From HGM04593 sp045654645 (GTDB lineage: Bacteria > Bacteroidota > Bacteroidia > Bacteroidales > Bacteroidaceae), in the NCBI GenBank assembly GCA_045654645.1, contig JAZONR010000063.1, positions 1 through 64,000 of the forward strand: 64,000 nt of DNA. Reading direction: 5' to 3'. Shown in pieces: positions 1-7,648 of this stretch; the first letter of the stretch is position 1, and each line of letters opens with the position of its first letter. The position numbers and the translations under genes were made by a program. The notes under the pieces were generated by a model. It saw only the letters and a list, made by a program, of their open reading frames with translations. It did no database searches and had not been told where the DNA came from.

Positions 1-1
1 T

Positions 2-1786
2 GCCATTATAAAGGTGCGCTCTACCAACCCCGATGACGACCTCAGGGCCTATGACCTCGATTTTGACTACCTGAAGGATGTGCAGGAGGTGCACGACGGC
101 ATCCTGTGGGTATATGTGCAGAACGGTGCAAAGACTGTTACAGTCTCTCGCGAGGGCTTTCACACCATTGAGCGCTACAACCTGAGGGCCACCCTGCAGC
201 CCGGCAAGGTCTATGATATGAAGATTAAGCCCGAGCCAAAGGTTGCCCAGTTGCAAGTTCTGCAGTTCAAGGTTACACCGGCCAAATCCAAGGCTATAAT
301 TATGTATAGCGAAGATGGTGGTACCGAGCAATTTTTCGGGCAGACCGATGACGAGGGCGCAGCTGCCAAAATGCTTGTTCTTGGAAAATACTATTACAGA
401 GTCTTTGCCGAGAATTACGAAGAGTCGCCCGGCTTTGTTACACTTGACGAGCCCGGGGGAAAGCACACCGAAGAGGTTGTTCTGCGTTCTAACCTTGTTG
501 ATATTGAGCTCGCAGTGGAGGGTGAAGCCGATATCTATATCAACGATAAGAGAGTGGGCAGTGGAAAGTGGAATGGCCAACTATCACCCAACACCTACAA
601 AATTGAGTGTCGCAAGACAAGCCACAAGACCACCATTGAAACTATTGAAATAAGCAAAGAGAACAAGGAAAAGATTAGTCGCACACTGAAGGCTCCCGAG
701 CCCATCACCGGCACGCTCTCGGTCTCTTCCACCCCACTCAATGCAACAATTTACATCGACGGCAAGGTGGCTGGAGAGACAGCCGGCATCATTTCCAACA
801 TATTGGTTGGCACACACAAAGTAACACTCCTGAAAGAGGGCTACGCAACAACAACCCGAAACGTTGAGATTAAAGAGAACGAGACTGCGGTTATTGATAT
901 TGAATTGCAGCAAGGAGGTTATGAACTGGGCAAAGAGCCCGATGCTGCTGTGGCTGCAAAATCATATCTCAAGGCGGCTGCAATGGGTGATGCCGATGCG
1001 CAATTCAACATTGCCTGGTGCTATGAGAAAGGGCACGGTGTGGCAACGAATCCCGGAGAAGCCTTCAAATGGTATCTGAAGGCTGCCGAGCAGGGCAATG
1101 CAAAGGCGCAGTTCAATGTGGGCTATTGCTATGACAACGGAGATGGAGTTCCCCAGGACCCCTATGAGGCTGTCAAATGGTATCGCAAGGCGGCCGAGCA
1201 AGGGGACGCTGCTGCACAAAACAACCTTGGCTATTGCTACCGCAATGGCTACGGCGTTTCAAAAGATGATTTTGAAGCTGTGAAATGGTATAGCAAAGCA
1301 GCCGAGCAGGGAAATGCAAAGGCGCAAAGTAATCTTGGTGTCTGCTATGAGCTTGGCTGTGGTGTTACAAAGAATTTGAACGAAGCTGTCAAATTGTATC
1401 GCAAGGCGGCCGGCCAGGGCTATGCAGGTGCGCAATACAATCTTGCCCTTTGTTATTACAATGGCGAGGGTGTTACAAAGAATTATTACGAGGCTGTCAA
1501 GTGGTATCGTAAGGCAGCCGAGCAGGGTAATGCCAACGCGCAATTTAATCTTGGTAGTTGCTATTATGATGGCAAAGGTGTTGCAAAGAATTATTACGAA
1601 GCCGTCAAATGGTATCGCAAGGCTGCCGAACAGGGAGATGCAGAGGCGCAGACCAATCTCGGTTTTTGCTATTATAATGGCGAAGGCGTTACAAAGGATA
1701 TCAGCGAAGCCGTAAGATGGTGGCGCAAAGCCGCCGAGCAGGGCAATGCAACTGCACAGGAGAATCTTAAGAATTTGGGATATTGA
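2..1786 (+). CDS. PEGA-domain and Sel1-repeat protein (5' end cut by window)
   Basis: The reading frame is open from base 2, so the true start and any signal peptide lie to the left of the window. The first visible residues match residues about 60 onward of the next gene. Order of parts: a Bacteroidales N-terminal module rich in beta strands, a PEGA-type domain (roughly residues 238-300, with the GTLSVSSTPLNATIYIDGK pattern), then about seven Sel1/TPR-like repeats of 36 residues (YEAVKWYRKAAEQG consensus) to the C-terminus. PEGA domains are found in surface proteins and Sel1 repeats bind proteins, so I infer an exported envelope scaffold. It lies 23 bases before the next gene, likely one operon. 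The shared N-terminal module and different C-terminus suggest duplication followed by domain swapping. Function unknown. Confidence 0.85.
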   Translation, partial: AIIKVRSTNPDDDLRAYDLDFDYLKDVQEVHDGILWVYVQNGAKTVTVSREGFHTIERYNLRATLQPGKVYDMKIKPEPKVAQLQVLQFKVTPAKSKAIIMYSEDGGTEQFFGQTDDEGAAAKMLVLGKYYYRVFAENYEESPGFVTLDEPGGKHTEEVVLRSNLVDIELAVEGEADIYINDKRVGSGKWNGQLSPNTYKIECRKTSHKTTIETIEISKENKEKISRTLKAPEPITGTLSVSSTPLNATIYIDGKVAGETAGIISNILVGTHKVTLLKEGYATTTRNVEIKENETAVIDIELQQGGYELGKEPDAAVAAKSYLKAAAMGDADAQFNIAWCYEKGHGVATNPGEAFKWYLKAAEQGNAKAQFNVGYCYDNGDGVPQDPYEAVKWYRKAAEQGDAAAQNNLGYCYRNGYGVSKDDFEAVKWYSKAAEQGNAKAQSNLGVCYELGCGVTKNLNEAVKLYRKAAGQGYAGAQYNLALCYYNGEGVTKNYYEAVKWYRKAAEQGNANAQFNLGSCYYDGKGVAKNYYEAVKWYRKAAEQGDAEAQTNLGFCYYNGEGVTKDISEAVRWWRKAAEQGNATAQENLKNLGY

Positions 1787-1809
1787 TAAATAAAAAAGAG
1801 AAAAAATAT

Positions 1810-4512
1810 ATGAAACAAACAGGTTTGTGGCTATTCACCATTCTGCTGTTGTTCTTTGCGGCACTGCCCGCTGCGGCACAGGAGATGCAGACCTTCCACG
1901 TTGAGAGTTTTGTGGAAAATCAGTTTGATATGAGCGCCCGCGAGAAACCCACCTCGCGCGGTGACGGCACGGGCAAGCTCTATGCAATCATCAAGGTGCG
2001 TTCTACCGACCCAAAAGACGACCTCAAGGCCTATGAGCTCGATTTTGACTATCTGAAGGATGTGCAGGAGATGCACGACGGCATCCTGTGGGTCTATGTG
2101 CAGTATGGTGCAAAGACTGTTACCATTAAACGCGAAGGTTTCTACACCGTTGAGCGCTACAATCTAAAGACCACCCTGCAACCCGGCAAGGTCTATGATA
2201 TGACAATCAAGCCCGAGCCAAAGGTCATCTCAATGCAGTTCCTTATGTTTGAGGTTACACCTGCCGATAGCAAGGCAATGATTATGTATAGCGAAGATGG
2301 CGGCACCGAAAAACTATTCGGGCAGACTGATGCCGAAGGAACGGCAGCCAAGATGCTTGTTCTTGGAAAATACTACTACCGCATAATATCGGAGAACTAC
2401 CACCCCACCGACGGCGTTGTTACACTGACCGAGCCCGATGGAACGCATATTGAAAAAGTTACCCTGCGCCCCAATTTTGCCGGTGTAACACTGTCGGTAG
2501 ATAACGGTGCCGAGATTTATATCAACAAGGAGAAGAAAGGTGTTGGCAGTTGGAAGGGCAATCTTGCCCCCGGCACCTACAGCGTTGAGTGCCGTAAAAC
2601 CAACCACAAGAGCACCACAGAGACAATTACCGTTACCGATGGCGTTGATATTACTCACACCCTCAAAGCCCCCACGCCCATTGTTGGCGGCCTTGTTGTG
2701 GAATCCACTCCACTGCGTGCCAAAGTGCTCATCAATGGCGAGGCTGTAGGCGAAACACCGCTCATAAAGAAAGACCTTCTCATTGGTAATTACAAAGTAA
2801 CCGTTTCCAAGGATGGTTATGATTCAGCCACTGCAGATATTACTATTAAAGAGAATGAAAGCGCCAATCACAAGGTGGAGCTAAAGAAGATTGAACGCCC
2901 CACGCCCGTTGCATCGCAGGGTAATTCTCAAAACAACGGTAGCACAGCAATGAGTGGCTCAATAACATCTGCGCCCTACAAGGTTGGAGATTATTACAAC
3001 GACGGCACAAAAGAGGGCATTGTTTTTGAGGTTAGCAATGGCGGCTACAATGGAAAGATTGTGAGCCTTGAACAGAATGATTGTAAGTGGTCTGAAAAGA
3101 AAGTAGAGACCGGTGCAACCTCTCAAACAGATGGAATGTATAATATACAAAAAATACGTTCTTTGCAGAATTGGCAAAATGATTACCCGGCCTTTGCTTG
3201 GTGTGCCTCATTGGGAGAAGAGTGGTACTTGCCGGCGCGTGATGAGCTAAAAGCAATATATGCTCAATGTGCAGCTATAAACAAAGCATTAAAAGCTAAA
3301 GGAAAACCTGAACTTGGTGGTGGATGTCATTGGTCCTCAACACAATATGATAGGGGTTTTGCGTGGTATGTTGATGTGATCAATGGCTACACCGGCAGCC
3401 TCAGTAAGCTCTACAACTACTCTGTGCGCGCTGTGTCCGCTTTTGGTACCGAGGACAATGCTTCATCCGCTCAAAACAACAGCCCTGCAACGCTTGGCTC
3501 AAAGACATCTGCGCCCTACAAGGTTGGCGACTATTACAACGACGGCACAAAAGAGGGTATAGTTTTTGAGGTTAGCAATGGCGGTTACAATGGTAAGATT
3601 GTAAGCCTTGAACAGAATGATTGTAAGTGGTCTGAAAAGAAAGTAGAGACCGGTGCAACCTCTCAAACAGATGGAATGTATAATATACAAAAAATACGTA
3701 CTTTAGCAAATTGGCAAAATGATTACCCGGCCTTTGCTTGGTGTGCCTCATTGGGTGATGGATGGTACCTGCCGGCGCTCAAAGAACTAAAAGCAATATA
3801 CACTCAACGTACCGCTATAAACAAAGCATTAAAAGCTAAAGGAAAACCAGAACTTGAAAATTCTTTGTATTGGTCCTCAACACAAGAAGATAGGGCTTCT
3901 GCGTGGGGTGTCGGTATGCACAATGGCTACACCTACGGCGGCTTTAAGGACGGCGACAACTATGTGCGCGCTGTGTCCGCTTTTGGTACCGAGGACAATG
4001 CTTCATCCGCTCAAAGTCTCTCAAAGACATCTGCGCCCTACAAGGTTGGAGATTATTACAACGACGGCACAAAAGAGGGCATTGTTTTTGCAGTTAGCAA
4101 TGGCGGTTACAATGGAAAGATTCTGAGCCTTGAAGAGAAGTTCTGCCAGTGGTCTAAAAAGAAAGTAGACACCGATGCAACTTCTGAAATTGATGGAATG
4201 TATAATATGCAAAAAATACGCTCTTTAAGCAATTGGCAAAATAATTACCCGGCCTTTGCTTGGTGTGCCTCATTGGGTGATGGATGGTACCTGCCGGCGC
4301 TCAAAGAACTAAAAGCAATATCTGCTCAACGTGCAGCTATAAACAAAGCATTAAAAGCTAAAGGAAAACCTAAACTTGGTAGATTTGCTTCCTATTGGTC
4401 CTCAACACAGTATAATGAGCTTCGTGCGTGGGATGTCGGTATAGGCATTGGCGGCATCTATGACTACGGTAAGTACGACCTCAGCAATGTGCGCGCTGTC
4501 TCCGCTTTTTGA
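1810..4512 (+). CDS. Secreted PEGA protein with three tandem C-type-lectin-like (DUF1566/Lcl_C-like) modules; candidate diversity-generating retroelement target
   Basis: A 900-residue protein. The ATG at 1810 is chosen because a clean signal peptide follows (hydrophobic LWLFTILLLFFAALPA, then AAAQ cleavage region); a TTG 27 bases earlier would spoil it. The N-terminal module (about residues 25-290) is shared with the upstream gene, then a PEGA domain (about 295-360), a Ser/Asn-rich linker, and three modules of 160-161 residues. Each module runs from SAPYKVGDYYNDGTKEGIVF through WCASLG..WYLPA.KEL to WSSTQ...AW...VRAVSAF, the hallmark of formylglycine-enzyme/C-type-lectin-like folds used by retroelement-diversified proteins. 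Modules 1 and 2 are nearly identical in DNA except in the last 114 bases. The third ends at the stop codon. Probable role: surface-exposed variable ligand binding; the ligand is unknown. Terminator follows 28 bases after the stop. Confidence 0.88.
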   Translation: MKQTGLWLFTILLLFFAALPAAAQEMQTFHVESFVENQFDMSAREKPTSRGDGTGKLYAIIKVRSTDPKDDLKAYELDFDYLKDVQEMHDGILWVYVQYGAKTVTIKREGFYTVERYNLKTTLQPGKVYDMTIKPEPKVISMQFLMFEVTPADSKAMIMYSEDGGTEKLFGQTDAEGTAAKMLVLGKYYYRIISENYHPTDGVVTLTEPDGTHIEKVTLRPNFAGVTLSVDNGAEIYINKEKKGVGSWKGNLAPGTYSVECRKTNHKSTTETITVTDGVDITHTLKAPTPIVGGLVVESTPLRAKVLINGEAVGETPLIKKDLLIGNYKVTVSKDGYDSATADITIKENESANHKVELKKIERPTPVASQGNSQNNGSTAMSGSITSAPYKVGDYYNDGTKEGIVFEVSNGGYNGKIVSLEQNDCKWSEKKVETGATSQTDGMYNIQKIRSLQNWQNDYPAFAWCASLGEEWYLPARDELKAIYAQCAAINKALKAKGKPELGGGCHWSSTQYDRGFAWYVDVINGYTGSLSKLYNYSVRAVSAFGTEDNASSAQNNSPATLGSKTSAPYKVGDYYNDGTKEGIVFEVSNGGYNGKIVSLEQNDCKWSEKKVETGATSQTDGMYNIQKIRTLANWQNDYPAFAWCASLGDGWYLPALKELKAIYTQRTAINKALKAKGKPELENSLYWSSTQEDRASAWGVGMHNGYTYGGFKDGDNYVRAVSAFGTEDNASSAQSLSKTSAPYKVGDYYNDGTKEGIVFAVSNGGYNGKILSLEEKFCQWSKKKVDTDATSEIDGMYNMQKIRSLSNWQNNYPAFAWCASLGDGWYLPALKELKAISAQRAAINKALKAKGKPKLGRFASYWSSTQYNELRAWDVGIGIGGIYDYGKYDLSNVRAVSAF
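3331..3444 (+). other. Variable region 1 (internal, retroelement-like)
   Basis: A 114-base (38-codon) segment from the WSSTQ codons to VRAVSAF. Compared with the other two copies, hypervariable columns keep a T or C third base while bases 1 and 2 change. The final stretch starting GTGCGCGCTGT is conserved and could act as the mutagenic-homing initiation site. It is internal in the gene, which is unusual. Confidence 0.75.
3871..3984 (+). other. Variable region 2 (internal, retroelement-like)
   Basis: Second 114-base copy, same length and frame as copies 1 and 3. It differs from copy 1 almost only in codons that end in T or C, for example TAT to GGT, ATC to CAC, CTC to GGC and CTC to GAC, whereas the flanking module is nearly identical to module 1. 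Confidence 0.75.
4396..4509 (+). other. Variable region 3 (C-terminal, retroelement-like)
   Basis: Third 114-base copy, ending directly at the stop codon, which is the usual position of variable regions in retroelement target genes. Codons in the variable columns again share their third base with copies 1 and 2. Confidence 0.78.
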
Positions 4513-4539
4513 TTTAGGCTTAATTCTTTAAAATATTTG

Positions 4540-4575
4540 CCGGGCTGCTCAATATGTGAAGCAGCCCGGTTTTTT
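4540..4575 (+). terminator. Rho-independent terminator of the PEGA operon
   Basis: A perfect 10-bp stem (CCGGGCTGCT at 4540-4549 with AGCAGCCCGG at 4560-4569), a 10-base loop and a run of six T. Confidence 0.93.
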
Positions 4576-4875
4576 ATTGATATTCCGTTTGTAAAGGTAA
4601 CTTTGAAAAGAGGTTAAACAAAGAACCGCTCACGGGCCACCGAGGAGTGTAAGCCTTTATGCTGTGTACAAAGGCAATCCGTCGCCAATTAGGCGAAACG
4701 GCAATCATCCCCCGCCCGACTGCAAGCAGTCTCGTCCCCCTTGGGAAAGGGGACAGCTGAAATGCATAGGCAATTGGGAAAGGGGACAGCTGAAATGCAA
4801 TAGGCAATTGGGAAATGGGGACAGCTGAAATGAATAGCAATAAATGCCACGAACAAAGCAACTCTCTTTTAACCT
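4576..4875. repeat. Non-coding spacer with three short direct repeats
   Basis: No gene is visible. Three copies of a 25-28 base unit (core GGGGACAGCTGAAATG) start at 4741, 4774 and 4808, spaced 33 and 34 bases. Before them lie two small dyads, TCGCC/GGCGA around 4682-4696 and ACTGC/GCAGT at 4719-4730. No retroelement template repeat resembling the upstream variable regions is present here. Confidence 0.7.
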
Positions 4876-6294
4876 TTAAAATCTGAAATCACTATTTCCT
4901 TGCTCTATCTCTTTGAGATAGGCTGCTGCCTTGCTACGCACGCGCTCATTGGGCACGACGTGCAACAGACGCTCTATCATAGCTTCGCCCTTGGCACGTG
5001 TGGCGGGCGAGGCATAGTCGCGGATATACTCCTTGAGGGTGAGCAGCGCATTGGGGAGGCAGCAGTTGGATATCTGTCCGTTCTTGAGAAGGGTCATAAA
5101 GCGGTCGCCTGTGCGCCCCTGACGGTAGCAGGCGGTGCAGAAAGAGGGTATGTGGTTGAGGGAGAGCAACCACTCCACCACTTCATCGAGGGAACGGTGG
5201 TCGGCAATGTCGAACTGTGAAGAGTTCTCATCGGCAGGCTCGGGGGTTGCATAGCCGCCTACACTGGTGCGCGACCCGCCACTGATTTGCGAGATACCGA
5301 GCTGCAGCAGGCGCTCGCGGCAACGGGCGCTCTCGCGGGTGGAGATTATCATTCCGGTATAGGGCACGGCAATGCGTGTTACGGCTACAATGCGGTAGAA
5401 AATGTCATCGGGCACGGCATTCTTGAAGTTGGCGGTGTCTACATCATCGGCATTGCAGAGACGGGGCACACTGATGGTGTGGGGACCCACGCCATAGGTT
5501 GCCTCGAGGTGCTCGGCGTGCATAAGAAGACCAATGAAGTCGTAGCGATAGGTCTCGAGGCCAAAGAGCACTCCAATGCCCACATCGTCTATGCCGCCCT
5601 GCATTGCACGGTCCATAGCCTCGGTGTGCCAGGCATAGTCTTTCTTGGGGCCTGTGGGGTGCAGGGCTTCGTAGTTGGCCTTGTTATAAGTCTCTTGAAA
5701 GAGGATGTAGGTGCCTATGCCGGCATCGTGCAGACGACGGTAGTTCTCGACGGTGGTGGCGGCTATATTCACATTGACACGGCGTATGGCGCCGTTCTTG
5801 TGTTTTATGCTGTAGATGGTGTTTATGCTCTCGAGGATATACTCTATTGGGTTGATGAGGGGGTGTTCGCCGGCCTCAAGGGCGAGGCGCTTGTGGCCCA
5901 TATCCTGGAGCGCAATAACCTCGGCGCGTATCTCTTCCTGCGACAGTTTCTTGCGGTGGATAGTTTTGTTCTTGGCGTGATAGGGGCAATAGACACAGCC
6001 ATTGATGCAGTGGTTGGAGAGATAGAGCGGCGCAAACATCACAATGCGGTTGCCATAGAAACGGTGCTTTATCTCATTGGCAAGGGTGAATATCTGCTCA
6101 ACGAGGTGAGGGTCGTTGCACTCGAGAAGCAGAGCTGCCTCGCGGTGTGTGAGTCCTTGGAAGCGGCGTGCTTTTTCGAGTATTTGGGCCACGAGAGTGT
6201 GGTTGCCGGCGTTGGCGCGGGCATAGTCCATTGTGGCGAGTATCTCGCCATCGTTGATAAACTCGGTTGCTATGGTTGATTTTGGATTATACAT
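4876..6294 (-). CDS. hydG: [FeFe]-hydrogenase maturase HydG (tyrosine lyase)
   Basis: A 472-residue radical SAM enzyme that cleaves tyrosine to supply the CO and CN ligands of the H-cluster. The radical SAM cluster motif CX3CX2C is at C96, C100 and C103 (CINGCVYC). The C-terminal second cluster motif that sets HydG apart from ThiH is present (CTACYRQGRTGDRF then a SNCC cysteine). Length is normal. Its start overlaps the 3' end of hydE by 8 bases, so the two are translationally coupled. It serves the hydrogenase encoded divergently upstream. Confidence 0.96.
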   Translation of the reverse strand: MYNPKSTIATEFINDGEILATMDYARANAGNHTLVAQILEKARRFQGLTHREAALLLECNDPHLVEQIFTLANEIKHRFYGNRIVMFAPLYLSNHCINGCVYCPYHAKNKTIHRKKLSQEEIRAEVIALQDMGHKRLALEAGEHPLINPIEYILESINTIYSIKHKNGAIRRVNVNIAATTVENYRRLHDAGIGTYILFQETYNKANYEALHPTGPKKDYAWHTEAMDRAMQGGIDDVGIGVLFGLETYRYDFIGLLMHAEHLEATYGVGPHTISVPRLCNADDVDTANFKNAVPDDIFYRIVAVTRIAVPYTGMIISTRESARCRERLLQLGISQISGGSRTSVGGYATPEPADENSSQFDIADHRSLDEVVEWLLSLNHIPSFCTACYRQGRTGDRFMTLLKNGQISNCCLPNALLTLKEYIRDYASPATRAKGEAMIERLLHVVPNERVRSKAAAYLKEIEQGNSDFRF

Positions 6295-7420
6295 TGCTGT
6301 GTGGGGTTATGGGATAGTCGCCGCGGCTGTAGTCGATGTGATAGCCTATGGCCGATAGTTTGCTTTCGAGAAGAGAGAGCTGTGTGGCCGACTCGCTGCC
6401 ACTGCTCTTTTTGTTATTGTATATGGTGTATTTGTCTCTCACGTGGAGAGGGGTTATATTGGGCATAACTACATTGGCGCCGGCGAGTATGCCGCGCTCG
6501 GTGCCATTGGTGCAGAGGGTGGCAAGGGCTGTTGTTGCGGGAATGAGCGCGCGGGGGAAGCGCAGGCGCAGAAGGGAGATGAGCAAGAGGGTGTCCTCAA
6601 TGCTTCCGGGCTTTTCGCCTGCAAAGGGGGTGCCGCTTGCCGGGATGAAGGGGCCTATGCCTATCATCTGAGGCTGCAGCTCATCGAGCAGCATAAGGTC
6701 GGCAATGAGATGCTCGGTCCCCTGCCCCGGAGAGCCTACCATAAATCCGCTGCCCACCTGATAGCCAAGCTCTTTGAGGGTGGCAAGGCAACGAAGGCGG
6801 TTGGAGAGGCTCATTGTGTGGGGGTGAAGGTGGGCATAGTGCTCTTGAGTGGCTGTTTCGTGGCGCAGGAGATAGCGGTCGGCACCGGCGCTGCGCAGCA
6901 AGGCATAGCCTTGAGGGGTGCGCTCGCCAACAGAGAGGGTTATGGCCTTGTGGGGAAACTGATTTTTTATGTCGGACACCACAGAGGCAAGCCAGGCATC
7001 ATTCTGCACAGGGTCTTCACCACCCTGCAGCACGAAGGTGTTGAAACCAAGGGTGGCTGCGTGGCTGCAGCATTGGAGTATCTCCTCCTTTGTGAGACGG
7101 TAGCGGCACGCAAGGGCGTTGCTGCTGCGCAGGCCGCAGTAGTTGCAGTTGTTGCGGCACCAGGAGCTTATCTCAATGAGTGCACGCACATAGACGCCGT
7201 TGCCAAAATGTTTTTGCGAGGTGAGACGGGCCATTGAAGCGAGCTGTTCCTTGGAGCTGTCGTTGAGCCCGCAAAGAAGGTAGCGCCACACCGAAGGGGG
7301 CACCTTGCCGCTGCCTGTCAGTGCATCGACAGCCGACTCCGGGCTGAGTATTGGCTCATCGGAGACGGGGGTGTGCTCACCGATGGCTGTGAGGTGAGAA
7401 AAATTTATGCGGCCTGGCAT
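6287..7420 (-). CDS. hydE: [FeFe]-hydrogenase maturase HydE (radical SAM)
   Basis: A 377-residue radical SAM protein of the BioB/HydE type; HydE acts after HydG in building the di-iron subcluster. The CX3CX2C motif is at C88, C92 and C95 (WCRNNCNYCGLR), followed by the family motifs YRLTKEEI and VLQGGEDP. The N-terminus is about 20-30 residues longer than many HydE proteins, so the start could lie slightly downstream. First gene of a hydE-hydG unit reading away from the hydrogenase. The third maturase, HydF, is not in this window. Confidence 0.94.
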   Translation of the reverse strand: MPGRINFSHLTAIGEHTPVSDEPILSPESAVDALTGSGKVPPSVWRYLLCGLNDSSKEQLASMARLTSQKHFGNGVYVRALIEISSWCRNNCNYCGLRSSNALACRYRLTKEEILQCCSHAATLGFNTFVLQGGEDPVQNDAWLASVVSDIKNQFPHKAITLSVGERTPQGYALLRSAGADRYLLRHETATQEHYAHLHPHTMSLSNRLRCLATLKELGYQVGSGFMVGSPGQGTEHLIADLMLLDELQPQMIGIGPFIPASGTPFAGEKPGSIEDTLLLISLLRLRFPRALIPATTALATLCTNGTERGILAGANVVMPNITPLHVRDKYTIYNNKKSSGSESATQLSLLESKLSAIGYHIDYSRGDYPITPHSNV

Positions 7421-7517
7421 CTCTATTCTTGCTGTAAAGACTGAAAAAACACCACCCTGCGACCTTCAAAAAATCAAAGGAGAGGATTTAAACAGTCTGT
7501 GATAAAAAACATTGCTG

Positions 7518-7525
7518 CAAAAATA
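7518..7525 (-). promoter_or_regulatory. Probable -7 box of the hydE-hydG promoter
   Basis: On the minus strand this reads TATTTTTG, matching the Bacteroidota -7 consensus TAnnTTTG, about 98 bases before hydE. No clear -33 TTG was found, which lowers confidence. Confidence 0.45.
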
Positions 7526-7566
7526 GGGGAATTCGATGTTTTTTAGTTATTTTTACAGCAAAATTT

Positions 7567-7602
7567 GCAGCGATATTTCGCTGCCTGCGCGGGAATGTTC
7601 CC
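7567..7602. promoter_or_regulatory. Two adjacent dyads in the divergent hydrogenase/hydE spacer
   Basis: GCAGCGA-TATT-TCGCTGC (7567-7584) is a perfect 7-bp inverted repeat, followed by GGGAA-TG-TTCCC (7591-7602). They lie 47-82 bases before the hydrogenase start. Either regulator operators or leader hairpins are possible; I do not recognise a known motif. Confidence 0.4.
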
Positions 7603-7648
7603 AAGCGGGGATTTTTAAACTGAAAAAACTTAGAAAAACTCCAGGTTT

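Larger units (their letters stand above)
2965..4509 (+). repeat. Three tandem 480-483 base lectin-like module repeats
   Basis: Units begin at the same ACATCTGCGCCCTACAAGG block at 2965, 3505 and 4027 and end at GCTTTT at 3444, 3984 and 4509. Unit 3 has one extra codon. The linkers between units 1/2 and 2/3 share the GTACCGAGGACAATGC block. The body of the repeats is highly conserved, so they arose by recent tandem duplication or are kept alike by gene conversion, while the 3' ends differ strongly. Confidence 0.95.

Noticed and set aside
4574..4861. 95-residue minus-strand frame after the variable gene
   Set aside because: Translation of the 33-34 base repeats (recurring FQLSPFPIA); no real gene features.
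4513..4875. Search for the template repeat and reverse transcriptase next to the variable gene
   Set aside because: No copy of the WSSTQ-to-VRAVSAF coding segment and no RT motif anywhere in the window; they must be elsewhere if they exist.
5287..6279. Long plus-strand frame opposite hydG
   Set aside because: It is the reverse reading of HydG, which has complete catalytic motifs; no family match on the opposite strand.
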